Shown: piece by piece, positions 45,118-54,123 of the stretch | Layout: each line of letters opens with the position of its first letter | Position numbering within the stretch: the first letter of the stretch is position 1 | Source of the DNA: Mesorhizobium sp. L2C084A000 | Lineage (GTDB): Bacteria > Pseudomonadota > Alphaproteobacteria > Rhizobiales > Rhizobiaceae | Assembly: GCF_000502875.1 (NCBI RefSeq) | Contig: NZ_AYWX01000012.1 | Coordinates: 83,605-139,191, forward strand | Reading direction: 5' to 3' | Length of the DNA: 55,587 nt | Notes under the pieces: model-generated | Told to the model about the DNA's origin: nothing | Database searches by the model: none | Seen by the model: the letters and a program-made list of their open reading frames with translations, nothing else | Made by a program: the position numbers and the translations under genes

Positions 45118-46326
45118 TCAGCTGCGCGGCTGCAGCAGCGCCAAGACGGCGGTCGATGCGGCAAGGATAGCAGTCAGAGTCAAAGGCCCAGTCGCGCCAT
45201 AGGTGTCCACGACATAGCCGCCGACAACCGCGCCGATGGTGATGGCAATTTGGAAAGAGGTGACCATCAGGCTGCCCGCTGCCTCCAGCGCATCAGGCGC
45301 CGCGCGCGACATATTGGTCGGCAGCACCACCGGCGCCATGCCAAAGGCGCAACCCCACAGCGTAACGAAGCCGAAGGCAACGCCGATATGCGAGCCCCAA
45401 AGCACCAAAGTAAGTGCCGCAACTGCCATCAACGCTGCGGTGACTGCGAGGGCCATGTGGATGTTGGTGTCGGCCATGCGGCCGCCGGCAACATTACCGA
45501 TCACGGCAGCGATGCCAAACCCGAGCAGAGCCAGGGCAATCGGTCCGGTTGTAAGGAGTGTCACCTGTTCGAGGAAGGGACGCACATAGACCGAGCCGGC
45601 AAAATGCCCCGTCATCAGCAAAACAATAGCCAACATGCCGAGTTGGATGCCGCGCCGCCGGGTCAGCCGAAATACATCTGCAAGGCTGTTGCTTGCCGTT
45701 GCAGGCAAGGTCGGCAGGCTGAGAAACTGCAGCAGCATGGCAAGCGCGGCCAGCCCCGCCGTCATGGCCATGGCACTGCGCCACCCTATCCAGTCACTGA
45801 TCAGCGCGCCCATCGACGGTGCGGCAATGGTGGCAAGCGAGACGCCGAGGGTGACGATCGCCATGCCCCGACCTGTCGCATTGGCGCCAACCAGCCTCGC
45901 CACGACGGCGACCGAAAGTGCCCAGAAAGCGCTGAGAGCGATGCCCAGTCCGGCCCGGCCCAACAGCAACAGCCAGAAATCGGTCGCCAGCGCCGCCAGG
46001 ATATTGGAACCGACCGCAAGGGCGCTGAGACCAACCAGCACCGCCTTGCGGTTCAAGCGGCCGATGAGAACATTGCTCAACATGGCCGTCACGGCGCCGA
46101 CGGAAGCGGTGGCGGTGACGACCTGGCCGGCCGTCCCCTCGCTGATGCCGAGATCGCGTGCCATTGGCGTCAGCAGACCTGCGGGCAGGAATTCGGCAGA
46201 CACCAGGGCAAAGCTGGTGGCCGCCAATGAAATGACCGCGAACCAAGTGGCTGCGCTCCACGCGGCTGGTGCATCGGCATCAAGGCCAATCGCGGCGTCT
46301 TCAAGCTGTAATGTTGTGTCAGTCAC
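45118..46326 (-). CDS. MFS transporter, sugar/drug efflux type
   Basis: A 402-residue major facilitator with 12 predicted helices. The family stretch FALVSAEFLPAGLLTPMARD in helix 1, then the motif-A-like region IGRLNRKAVLVGLSAL between helices 2 and 3, and the later VVLPTNMSRAAPDALEAAGS place it near the AraJ/NepI-type efflux permeases. The substrate is unknown. It lies 60 bases after an AraC-type regulator gene on the same strand, so it is the natural target of that regulator. Confidence 0.9.
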   Translation of the reverse strand: MTDTTLQLEDAAIGLDADAPAAWSAATWFAVISLAATSFALVSAEFLPAGLLTPMARDLGISEGTAGQVVTATASVGAVTAMLSNVLIGRLNRKAVLVGLSALAVGSNILAALATDFWLLLLGRAGLGIALSAFWALSVAVVARLVGANATGRGMAIVTLGVSLATIAAPSMGALISDWIGWRSAMAMTAGLAALAMLLQFLSLPTLPATASNSLADVFRLTRRRGIQLGMLAIVLLMTGHFAGSVYVRPFLEQVTLLTTGPIALALLGFGIAAVIGNVAGGRMADTNIHMALAVTAALMAVAALTLVLWGSHIGVAFGFVTLWGCAFGMAPVVLPTNMSRAAPDALEAAGSLMVTSFQIAITIGAVVGGYVVDTYGATGPLTLTAILAASTAVLALLQPRS

Positions 46327-46386
46327 GGAAAGATCTCCAAAGTTTGGAGGTCTTAAATAGGCGAGTCCGCTCGGATGATATGTATC

Positions 46387-47376
46387 TTAGAATCCGAAAT
46401 TCATATCCATTCGTCCGGGAATTGTGCGACGCACAACGCCAGGCGAGACATTGGTGATGCGCTTGAACGCGCGCGCGAAGGATGCCTCGGAATCATAGCC
46501 CAAACGGGTAGCGACTTCGGCAACCGACAAGCCGTTTTGGCCCAGCAATTCGCGGGCAAGCTGCATACGCAGGCGGGCGAGATAGTGTGCGGCACCCTCT
46601 CCCAATACCGCACTGAAACGCTCGGCGAAAATCGAACGCGATTGGCCTGCCACGCCGGCCAGGCTTCCCAGCGTCCAGTTGTGGCCGGGGTCGCGGTGCA
46701 TGGCCGCCAAAGCCCGGCCTATATGGGGGTCACGGATGGCTGCGAGCCAACCGGTGGTCGAGGCTCCGTTGCAATTGACCCAGCAGCGTATGAGCCGGGC
46801 CGTTAGCAAGTCGGCCATACGCGACAGAATCGTGGCGCTGCCCATCTGCGGTTGCGAGGCCTCCACCGTCATGGCCGCCAGCAAAGGACCGACGACCGGG
46901 TCATTGCCGGCCACGTCGCAACCCTTGATGACAGGCGGCATCAACGTGATCAATGGGTTGAGCGCATAGGAGTCCAAGGCCATGGAGCCGCAGAAAAGGG
47001 TACTCGTCGCGCCCGTTCCTTGCCGTACCACTTCGCAGACGTTGCCCCCCAACTTGATCACCTGGCAACCTTCGAGCGAGTCCCCTGCAACGTCCGGCGC
47101 GCTGGCCAGCCGATGGGCGATGCCTTGCGGCAGCAGCACCAGATCGCCATCGCGCAACTCCTGCCAGCCTTGCGATTCAGTATGAATCCAGCACGGGCCC
47201 TGGCCGACAAAGTGAAACCGAAGCAGCTGTTGTTGCGGAAAGTCTATGCTCCATGGGTGCCGGAGCTCGCAGCGACCATAGTTGACACCACTCAAGCGAA
47301 AGTCTTGTAAAACTTCGCTGAGCGCATCCATCGGGATATGTGGCGTCGAAGACGGCCGGGACGAATAGTCAGGCAT
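46387..47376 (-). CDS. AraC-family transcriptional regulator (cupin-type)
   Basis: A 329-residue regulator. Residues about 15-190 are an AraC-type cupin sensing domain (WSIDFPQQQLLRFHFVGQGP, DGDLVLLPQGIAHRLASAPD); the C-terminal 100 residues hold two helix-turn-helices (WTLGSLAGVAGQSRSIFAER and VAEVATRLGYDSEASFARAF). The start MPDYSSRPSS at 47376 is preferred to an ATG further upstream; a third choice lies at 47331. It precedes the MFS gene and is divergent from the antiporter gene at 47537. The ligand is unknown. Confidence 0.88.
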   Translation of the reverse strand: MPDYSSRPSSTPHIPMDALSEVLQDFRLSGVNYGRCELRHPWSIDFPQQQLLRFHFVGQGPCWIHTESQGWQELRDGDLVLLPQGIAHRLASAPDVAGDSLEGCQVIKLGGNVCEVVRQGTGATSTLFCGSMALDSYALNPLITLMPPVIKGCDVAGNDPVVGPLLAAMTVEASQPQMGSATILSRMADLLTARLIRCWVNCNGASTTGWLAAIRDPHIGRALAAMHRDPGHNWTLGSLAGVAGQSRSIFAERFSAVLGEGAAHYLARLRMQLARELLGQNGLSVAEVATRLGYDSEASFARAFKRITNVSPGVVRRTIPGRMDMNFGF

Positions 47377-47536
47377 ATACGTGATATAGATGCCGAACGT
47401 CCGGCAGGCAAGCGGGGACCGTTGTTCCACCAGGGGAATCGCTGCAACGGCACCCTACCTTTCCCGGCAGATTTCTCGCCTTGCCTCCCGCTCCAACTGC
47501 ATGCAAGGAGTGCTGCGAGACACAGGGACAAGAGGC

Positions 47537-49372
47537 ATGGCGGCGGAAGCATCGGGCAGTGATCTGGTTCAGGTGGTGGCGCTGCTTGCTGCCGGCGTCG
47601 TCGCCGTCCCCATCTTCAAGCGCATGGGCCTCGGCTCGATTCTCGGCTATCTGGCCGCCGGCGTCGTGATCGGCCCGTTCGGCCTCGGCGTCTTTTCCGA
47701 ATCGGAAGCCATTCTTCATGTCGCCGAACTCGGCGTTGTGATGTTCCTGTTCATCATCGGGCTGGAAATGCAGCCGTCGCGGCTGTGGGGCCTGCGCCGC
47801 GAGATCTTTGGCCTCGGCGCGCTGCAGGTTGGCGTCTGCGCGCTTCTGCTGACAGGTGTCGGCATGGCTGGAGGGTTTCCGATCGCACAATCCTTCGTCG
47901 CCGGCGCCGGCTTCGTGCTGACCTCGACGGCGATCGTCATGCAACTCCTCGAGGAACGCGGTGAAATCGCTGCGCCGAAAGGCCAGCGCATCGTATCGGT
48001 CCTGCTGTTCGAGGATCTTGCCATCGTGCCGCTGCTGGCGTTGATCGCGTTCCTGGCACCCGGTGGGGCCGACACCAGCCTGTCGGAGCGGCTGACCGAG
48101 GTCGGCATCGGGCTCGCCGCGATCGTCGGCCTTGTGGTGGCAGGCCGCTATCTGCTCAATCCGTTCTTCCGCATCCTGGCGGATGCCCGCGCCCGCGAAG
48201 TAATGACGGCGGCGGCACTTCTGGTCGTTCTCGGATCCGCGCTCGCCATGCAGCTCAGCGGCCTGTCGATGGCGATGGGTGCCTTCCTGGCCGGCGTGCT
48301 TTTGTCCGAATCGACCTTCCGCCACCAACTCGAAGCCGACATCGAACCCTTCCGCGGCATCCTGCTTGGCCTGTTCTTTCTCGCGGTGGGCATGTCGCTC
48401 GACCTGCATGTGGTCGCGGCGAACTGGCGGCTGATCGCCCTTTATGTCGTCGCCTACATGGTGATGAAGGCGTTCGGCATCTACATCGTCGCCCGCATCC
48501 TGAAATCAGGCCACCGCGAAGCCCTGGAGCGCGCGGTCTTCATGGCACAAGGCGGCGAATTCGCCTTTGTCCTCTACTCGGCGGCCGCGGCGGTCGGCAT
48601 CATCGACGGCAACGCCAACGCGACGCTGACGGCGATCGTCATCATCTCCATGGTGCTGACGCCGCTGGCGATCATCGCCTTGCGCTATCTGACGCCGCGC
48701 GACGAGCAGTCGCTCGACGGCGTCGATGTCGCCGATGGCCTGACCGGCAGCGTGCTGGTCATCGGCTTCGGCCGCTTCGGCCAGATCGCGAGCCAGCCGC
48801 TGCTGCTGCGCGGCATCGACGTCTCGATCATCGACAATGATGTCGAAATGATCCAGGCGGCGGCCGATTTCGGCTTCAAGGTCTACTATGGCGACGGCAC
48901 GCGACTGGACATCCTGCATGCCGCCGGTGCCGGCCGGGCGCGTGCCGTGCTGATCTGCGTCGACAAGGCCGATGTGGGTGTTCGCATCGCCCAGCTGATC
49001 AAGGCCGAATTCCCACTGCTCACAGTGCTGGCCCGCGCATTCGACCGTGGAACGGCGCTGCAGCTCATTCGTGCCGGCGTCGACTACCAACTGCGCGAAA
49101 CCTTCGAATCCGCACTTGTTTTCGGTGGCTCGGCACTGGAATCGCTGGGCGTCGACCCCGAAGACGTGGCTGAAACGATCGAAGACGTCAGGCGCCGCGA
49201 CACCGATCGCTTCGAAACCCAGCTTGCCGAAGGCATTCGCGCCGGACAGCGCTTCCTGAGAGGCAATATCGGCACGCCGATTCCGACACCGCTCTCCACG
49301 CCGCGCCGGCCTGGTCAGGCACTCAATGAAGAAACCGCGGGTGTGCTGCACAAGTCCGAACCCGCCGATTGA
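47537..49372 (+). CDS. CPA2-type cation/proton antiporter with TrkA-N domain (KefB/C-like)
   Basis: A 611-residue protein. An N-terminal 12-13-helix Na+/H+ exchanger domain (VVALLAAGVVAVPIFKRMGL, LGYLAAGVVIGPFGLGVFSE, SVLLFEDLAIVPLLALIAFL, LFFLAVGMSLDLHVV) is followed by a cytoplasmic Rossmann TrkA-N domain from about residue 405 (GSVLVIGFGRFGQIASQPLL). This is the architecture of KefB/KefC glutathione-gated potassium efflux systems. A KefF/KefG-type ancillary flavoprotein gene is not adjacent. Start MAAEASGSDLVQ has an AGAGG site. The DUF924 gene follows after 14 bases. Confidence 0.92.
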   Translation: MAAEASGSDLVQVVALLAAGVVAVPIFKRMGLGSILGYLAAGVVIGPFGLGVFSESEAILHVAELGVVMFLFIIGLEMQPSRLWGLRREIFGLGALQVGVCALLLTGVGMAGGFPIAQSFVAGAGFVLTSTAIVMQLLEERGEIAAPKGQRIVSVLLFEDLAIVPLLALIAFLAPGGADTSLSERLTEVGIGLAAIVGLVVAGRYLLNPFFRILADARAREVMTAAALLVVLGSALAMQLSGLSMAMGAFLAGVLLSESTFRHQLEADIEPFRGILLGLFFLAVGMSLDLHVVAANWRLIALYVVAYMVMKAFGIYIVARILKSGHREALERAVFMAQGGEFAFVLYSAAAAVGIIDGNANATLTAIVIISMVLTPLAIIALRYLTPRDEQSLDGVDVADGLTGSVLVIGFGRFGQIASQPLLLRGIDVSIIDNDVEMIQAAADFGFKVYYGDGTRLDILHAAGAGRARAVLICVDKADVGVRIAQLIKAEFPLLTVLARAFDRGTALQLIRAGVDYQLRETFESALVFGGSALESLGVDPEDVAETIEDVRRRDTDRFETQLAEGIRAGQRFLRGNIGTPIPTPLSTPRRPGQALNEETAGVLHKSEPAD

Positions 49373-49386
49373 GCAAGGAACTATGC

Positions 49387-49932
49387 ATGGAATTGGACAG
49401 CCGGGCCCTATCGGTCACCAAATTCTGGCGCGATGCCGGCGAGGATGCCTGGTTCGAGAAGAACGAAGCATTCGATGCCGAGTTCCGCGACCGCTTTCTC
49501 GGCCTGCACTATGCCGCCGCTCGGCGTGAATGCGACGACTGGCTGGAACATGCCGAAGGCGCGCTGGCGCTGATGATCCTGCTCGATCAGTTTCCGCGGA
49601 ACTGTTTTCGCGGCACCGGCCATATGTACGCGACCGATCCGCTCGCCAGATATTTCGCAGAGAGGGCGGTCGCGGCCGGCCATGACCTGGCACTCGAGGA
49701 AGAACTCCGCGTTTTCCTCTACCTGCCGTACGAGCATTCGGAACTGCTGGCCGACCAGGACATTTCGGTCGAGCTGACGCAGGCCAGGGCCGAGCCCTAC
49801 CTGAAATACGCTGTCGAACACCGCGATATCATTCAGCATTTCGGCCGTTTTCCGCATCGAAACAAGATGCTTGGCCGCGAAACCACGGTGCAGGAGCAGG
49901 CGTTCCTGGATGGTGGCGGCTTCTCTGGCTGA
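49387..49932 (+). CDS. DUF924 family protein
   Basis: A 181-residue protein of the YmdB-unrelated DUF924 family: VTKFWRDAGEDAWFEKNEAF, then DWLEHAEGALALMILLDQFP, RNCFRGTGHMYATDPLARYF and LRVFLYLPYEHSELLADQDI. The family is mainly alpha-helical (TPR-like) and its function is unknown. It follows the antiporter gene directly with an AAGGA site, so the two may be cotranscribed. Its end faces the folK end across 27 bases. Confidence 0.9.
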   Translation: MELDSRALSVTKFWRDAGEDAWFEKNEAFDAEFRDRFLGLHYAAARRECDDWLEHAEGALALMILLDQFPRNCFRGTGHMYATDPLARYFAERAVAAGHDLALEEELRVFLYLPYEHSELLADQDISVELTQARAEPYLKYAVEHRDIIQHFGRFPHRNKMLGRETTVQEQAFLDGGGFSG

Positions 49933-49959
49933 AGATCCGGCTACTGCCTCGTCCGGACC

Positions 49960-50472
49960 TCAGGCCAGCCACCAATCCCGGCCGGACGACAATCGCTCGA
50001 TGCCTGAAGTATCGACGGCGACCAGGCGGTCGGTGATGCTGCGGCCGCTGACAACCAGGCTGGGCGCGATCTCGGCCAGCGGCGCCAGCACGAAGGCGCG
50101 CTCCAGCATGCGCGGATGCGGCACCTCCAGCCCGGTCTCGTGGATGACGCGGTCGCCGAACACCAGAATGTCGATGTCGATCAGCCGCGGCCCCCAGCGC
50201 TCCTCGCGCACCCGCTTCAGCTTGCGCTCCGCATCGAGGCAGAGGTCGAGCAAGGCACGCGGTGCAAGCACGGTGGAAATCTCGGCGGCCGCATTGAGAA
50301 AATCCGGCTGATCGAGCTTGCCCCAGGGCGGCGTGCGATAAAGCGACGAGACGCCGGTGACGCGCGTATCCGCGTCGGCATCCAGCATTCGCAGCGCCGC
50401 GCCCATGGATTTCGCCGGATCGCCAAGATTGCCGCCAAGGCTGAGATAAACGGTACTATTCGGGCCAGACAA
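49960..50472 (-). CDS. folK: 6-hydroxymethyl-dihydropterin pyrophosphokinase
   Basis: A 170-residue HPPK. Features are VYLSLGGNLGDPAKSMGAAL, SSLYRTPPWGKLDQPDFLNA, and the catalytic WGPRLIDIDILVFGDRVI with the two magnesium-binding Asp residues, then VPHPRMLERAFVLAPLAEIA. It phosphorylates the pterin that FolP joins to p-aminobenzoate. Its ATG overlaps the folB stop by 17 bases, so translation is coupled. It is the last gene of a folP-folB-folK cluster. Confidence 0.95.
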   Translation of the reverse strand: MSGPNSTVYLSLGGNLGDPAKSMGAALRMLDADADTRVTGVSSLYRTPPWGKLDQPDFLNAAAEISTVLAPRALLDLCLDAERKLKRVREERWGPRLIDIDILVFGDRVIHETGLEVPHPRMLERAFVLAPLAEIAPSLVVSGRSITDRLVAVDTSGIERLSSGRDWWLA

Positions 50473-50815
50473 CGGTCACCTCGACATAATCGAGCACGCC
50501 GGGCACCGGTGCGTTCGGCTTGCGCACCGTGATCTCGGCTTTCTTTATCTGCGGAAAACGCGCCGTCAGCGCACGGGCCACTTCGAGCGCCAGCGACTCG
50601 ATCAGAAAACGGCGCTGCCCGGTGATGATCTTTTCAATGACGGTGAATGCAATGCCGTAGTGGACCGTATCCTCGATGGAATCCTCGGCAAGCGCCCGGC
50701 CTGGATCGACGGTGAGAACGGCATCGACATAGAAGCGCTGGCCGAGCCTTTCCTCCTCGTCCAGCACGCCGTGCCGGGCAAAGAAAGCGCAGTTCTTCAT
50801 GCGGATGACATACAT
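50456..50815 (-). CDS. folB: Dihydroneopterin aldolase
   Basis: A 119-residue FolB that cleaves dihydroneopterin to 6-hydroxymethyl-dihydropterin. It has MKNCAFFARHGVLDEEERLG with the conserved Gly in RHGV, YGIAFTVIEKIITGQRRFLI, ESLALEVARALTARFP with the conserved Glu, and VRKPNAPVPG with the catalytic Lys. The start follows the folP stop by three bases. It forms a tight operon with folP and folK and no gap for a separate promoter. Confidence 0.94.
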   Translation of the reverse strand: MYVIRMKNCAFFARHGVLDEEERLGQRFYVDAVLTVDPGRALAEDSIEDTVHYGIAFTVIEKIITGQRRFLIESLALEVARALTARFPQIKKAEITVRKPNAPVPGVLDYVEVTVVWPE

Positions 50816-50818
50816 CGC

Positions 50819-51670
50819 TCAGTTTCTCGCCCGGTCCGTCTGACGCGCCAGCATAGCATCCGCAAGCGCCAAAGCGTCCACGTTGAATGCGACATCGTGG
50901 ACGCGAAACAGATCGGCGCCCTGGAGCCTCAAGATGACGCTGGTCGCCGCTGTTCCGACCGCTCTGTCGGCGGCATCACGGCCGGTGACCGTGCCGATGA
51001 AGCGCTTTCGCGACGTACCGGCCATCAGCGGCAAGCCAAGTGCATGCAATTCCGAAAAGCGTGCCATCAGGTCGAGATTTTCCTCCGCCGTCTCCTTGGC
51101 GAATCCGAAACCGGGATCGAGCACGATACGATCGTCGGCGATGCCGTTCTGGCGGACGATTTCCAGCGACCTTCGCAGGAACGTCAATTGATCGGCAATC
51201 ACATCCGGCAGCTTCTGGCGATCCCGCCCGGTATGCATGATGACAAGCCCGGCGCCGGTGTCGGCGGCGACACGCGCAATATCGGGCTCGCGCTGCAAAC
51301 CCCATACATCGTTGACGATATGCGCGCCGGCGGCAACCGCCAGCCGCGCCGTGTCGGCGCGATAGGTGTCGACCGAAATCAGCACCTCGCTCACGCCCGC
51401 CAGCGCTTCGATCACAGGCAGGATGCGGTCCTGTTCCTGGCTGGCCGATACCGCGGCAGCACCTGGGCGCGTCGATTCTCCGCCGACATCGACAACCAGT
51501 GCGCCTTCCCCGATCATGCGGCGCGCCTGGGCCAGCGCCTTTTCAGGGGCGTCGAACTGGCCGCCATCGGAAAAGCTATCGGGCGTGACATTGAGGATGC
51601 CGACGACCACGGCCTTGCCGCCAAGGTCGAGATGGCGTCCATGCGCCAACTGCCATCGCCTGGCCGTCAT
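50819..51670 (-). CDS. folP: Dihydropteroate synthase
   Basis: A 283-residue DHPS, target of sulfonamides, which condenses p-aminobenzoate with pterin pyrophosphate. It has VVGILNVTPDSFSDGGQFDA, VDVGGESTRPGAAAVSASQE, ISVDTYRADTARLAVAAGAH, DPGFGFAKETAEENLDLMAR and SRKRFIGTVTGRD. It heads the folP-folB-folK operon. The start ATG at 51670 is divergent from the DUF922 gene with 100 bases between them. Confidence 0.95.
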   Translation of the reverse strand: MTARRWQLAHGRHLDLGGKAVVVGILNVTPDSFSDGGQFDAPEKALAQARRMIGEGALVVDVGGESTRPGAAAVSASQEQDRILPVIEALAGVSEVLISVDTYRADTARLAVAAGAHIVNDVWGLQREPDIARVAADTGAGLVIMHTGRDRQKLPDVIADQLTFLRRSLEIVRQNGIADDRIVLDPGFGFAKETAEENLDLMARFSELHALGLPLMAGTSRKRFIGTVTGRDAADRAVGTAATSVILRLQGADLFRVHDVAFNVDALALADAMLARQTDRARN

Positions 51671-51770
51671 TGCTCATCGACCATGGAGTTCATCAATCAT
51701 GTGTGATCCCTGGCGGATCAATTTCATTGCGCCGGCAACGGCCGTAAAGCAAGGTGGTCGAAGAGGCAAC

Positions 51771-52433
51771 ATGATGAAACGATCCATGCTTGGCATGAAA
51801 AAACCGTCCTTGGGCGTGAAACAATCCTTGGCTTGCGCGCTGCTGCTCGCCATGACCCCGCTTCCGGCGGCTGCCGCCAATCTCGTCAAGACGTACAGCT
51901 ATTTCGCCATCGGCGGCAGCACGCTCGACGACATCGAGGCACAACTCTCCAAACGCGGGCCGGAGGTGAAAAGCACCGGCACGCGGCACCCGGGCGCCAC
52001 GCAAATGGCTTTCACCACCCGCATCAGCTATGCGCAGACACCGAGTGCCTGCCGGATCGCCGACGCGGTGGTGACCGTCAAGGTGAAGGTGATCCTTCCG
52101 GAGTGGCGCCGCCCGCGCAAGGCCGATGCCGATGTCAGGCTGTTCTGGGATACGCTGTCCGCCGACATCAAGCGCCATGAGGAGCGCCATGTCGAAATCG
52201 CCAAGAACCATGGCGGCGAACTCGAAGAAGCCTTGAAGGCCACCTACCCGCAAAAGAACTGCGACGCCGCCAAGGCCAAGGCGGCCGCGATCACCGCGGC
52301 TGTTCTGGCCAGGCACGACCGCGCCCAGCTTCAGTTCGACCGCGTCGAAAGCGTCAATTTCGAAAGCCGCATCCTGCGGCTGCTGCGCTACCGCATGGAG
52401 CGCATCGGCAACGGCCGACTGCCGCCGGCCTGA
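51771..52433 (+). CDS. DUF922 putative zinc-dependent protease, exported
   Basis: A 220-residue protein. A long, basic N-terminus (KRSMLGMKKPSLGVKQSL) leads to a signal helix and cleavage near PLPAAA/ANL. The DUF922 domain contains the metalloprotease motif HEERH at residues 136-140, with family segments FAIGGSTLDDIEAQLSKRGP and VTVKVKVILPEWRRPRKADA. The second ATG (51774) could also start it. Predicted periplasmic; substrate and activity are not known for the family. Isolated gene, no partner in operon. Confidence 0.87.
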   Translation: MMKRSMLGMKKPSLGVKQSLACALLLAMTPLPAAAANLVKTYSYFAIGGSTLDDIEAQLSKRGPEVKSTGTRHPGATQMAFTTRISYAQTPSACRIADAVVTVKVKVILPEWRRPRKADADVRLFWDTLSADIKRHEERHVEIAKNHGGELEEALKATYPQKNCDAAKAKAAAITAAVLARHDRAQLQFDRVESVNFESRILRLLRYRMERIGNGRLPPA

Positions 52434-52638
52434 ACGCACCCGAACTGAAAGCCAAATTCGCCGAAGCGTAGTGCCAGATTCGAAAAACTTTCGAGCCCCT
52501 GTCGAAACCGGCCTATATGGGACGACATATATCAGGCTCGCCAGACGCGAGCTTAAAACACCAATGCGATCCAAACGGTCAAGAAACCGGAACGGCTGAA
52601 CAGCGCCGGTCAAATCGCAAGCTTTTGGATGAACGATC

Positions 52639-54120
52639 ATGGACCAGGCTGTCGATAACAAAACGATGGCGGAAACCGGCACGCCGATAACAGAGAGCGA
52701 AAAGAACGCCATCATCGGCGGCGTGCTGTTGTCGATGCTGTTGGCGGCACTCGACCAGACCATTGTCGCGCCGGCCATGCCGACCATCGGGCATGCGCTC
52801 GGAAACGCACACTATCTGCCATGGATCGTCACCGGTTATCTCCTGACCGCTACCGCCGTGGCCCCGCTCTACGGCAAGATTTCCGATGTCTACGGCCGCC
52901 GGCCAACCGTCTATGCCGCGATCCTGATCTTTTTGGCGGGATCGCTGGTCAGTGCGATGGCTCCCAACATGTTTGTGCTGGTTGTCGGGCGGGCGATCCA
53001 GGGCGCCGGTGGCGGCGGCTTGTTCGCTTTGACGCAGACCGTCGTCGGCGATCTCGTTCCGCCGCGCGAGCGGGCACGCTATGCCGCCTGGTTCTCCGGC
53101 ACATGGGCTGTCGCCAGCGTTGCCGGTCCGTTGCTCGGCGGCACTTTCGCCGAGCACCTGCACTGGTCACTGATCTTCTGGATCAACATTCCGCTTGGTC
53201 TTCTTGCGATGGCGATCATCAACAAGCCGCTCAAGAAACTGCCCGTTGCCGCAAAGCGCCATCGTATCGACGGCCTGGGCGCGTTGCTTCTGATCATTGC
53301 CACGGCGCTGCTGCTGCTCGCATTGAACTGGGGCGGCAGCGCCTATCCCTGGATTTCGCTTGAAGTCATCGGCGTTCTCTGCGGTTCGGCGATTTTCTGG
53401 GGCGCTTTTGCCTTGCGGCTTATGCGAGCCGCCGAGCCGCTCATCTCGCTTGAAGTGCTTGGCAATCCAATCGTTCTGGCAGGCACGCTTTCGATGTTCC
53501 TGCTTCAGGCCGCAAGCGTCGGCATGGCTGTGTACCTGCCCGTCTATCTTCAGGCGGTGCTCGGCCTGTCGGCAGCAGAGTCGGGCATCGCGATGCTTGG
53601 GCTTCTGCTGGGGACCGTCGGCGGCGCGGCATTCAGCGGGCGCATGATACCGCATTTCACCCACTACAAGCGCATTGCAATGGTGGGCGTCGTCTTCAGC
53701 ATGCTGTGCCTCTGCCTGCTGGCCGTCGTCGCAGGATATGCAACGCTGCTGGAGGTAGAGGTCTTGACGATCTGCATCGGGTTTGGAACCGGAACGACGT
53801 TTCCGGTCACCACCGTGTCGGTCCAGAACGCCGTCGATCGCGTGCATCTCGGCGTCGCGACGGGCGTGCTGACATTCCTGCGTTCGCTTGGCAGTGCGCT
53901 TGGTGTCGCGATGCTCGGCGCGGTCGCTCTGGGCTACGGCCTGCCGCTTGCCGGTGAAGGCGTGCGGATCGTGGGCCATAGCGCGACGGTCGAGCCGTTC
54001 GTGATGATCTTTGCCGTCGCCGCCGCTACATTGCTGCTGGGGCTGATCACGCTGACGCTGATGCCCGAAAAGGAGCTTCGCGGTTACGCCGACAATGCGG
54101 CGCCCATCCTCGCCGAGTAA
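52639..54120 (+). CDS. MFS multidrug exporter, DHA2/EmrB type
   Basis: A 493-residue protein with 14 predicted helices. Landmarks are LLSMLLAALDQTIVAPAMPT in helix 1, YGKISDVYGRRPTVYAAILI (motif A), GRAIQGAGGGGLFALTQTVV, and GTWAVASVAGPLLGGTFAEH (motif C, an antiporter mark). No HlyD/EmrA-type fusion protein is adjacent. The substrate is unknown. It ends three bases before the convergent reductase gene, leaving no space for a terminator. The 205 bases before the start hold nothing recognised except an AT-rich patch near 52510-52530. Confidence 0.92.
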   Translation: MDQAVDNKTMAETGTPITESEKNAIIGGVLLSMLLAALDQTIVAPAMPTIGHALGNAHYLPWIVTGYLLTATAVAPLYGKISDVYGRRPTVYAAILIFLAGSLVSAMAPNMFVLVVGRAIQGAGGGGLFALTQTVVGDLVPPRERARYAAWFSGTWAVASVAGPLLGGTFAEHLHWSLIFWINIPLGLLAMAIINKPLKKLPVAAKRHRIDGLGALLLIIATALLLLALNWGGSAYPWISLEVIGVLCGSAIFWGAFALRLMRAAEPLISLEVLGNPIVLAGTLSMFLLQAASVGMAVYLPVYLQAVLGLSAAESGIAMLGLLLGTVGGAAFSGRMIPHFTHYKRIAMVGVVFSMLCLCLLAVVAGYATLLEVEVLTICIGFGTGTTFPVTTVSVQNAVDRVHLGVATGVLTFLRSLGSALGVAMLGAVALGYGLPLAGEGVRIVGHSATVEPFVMIFAVAAATLLLGLITLTLMPEKELRGYADNAAPILAE

Positions 54121-54123
54121 GCT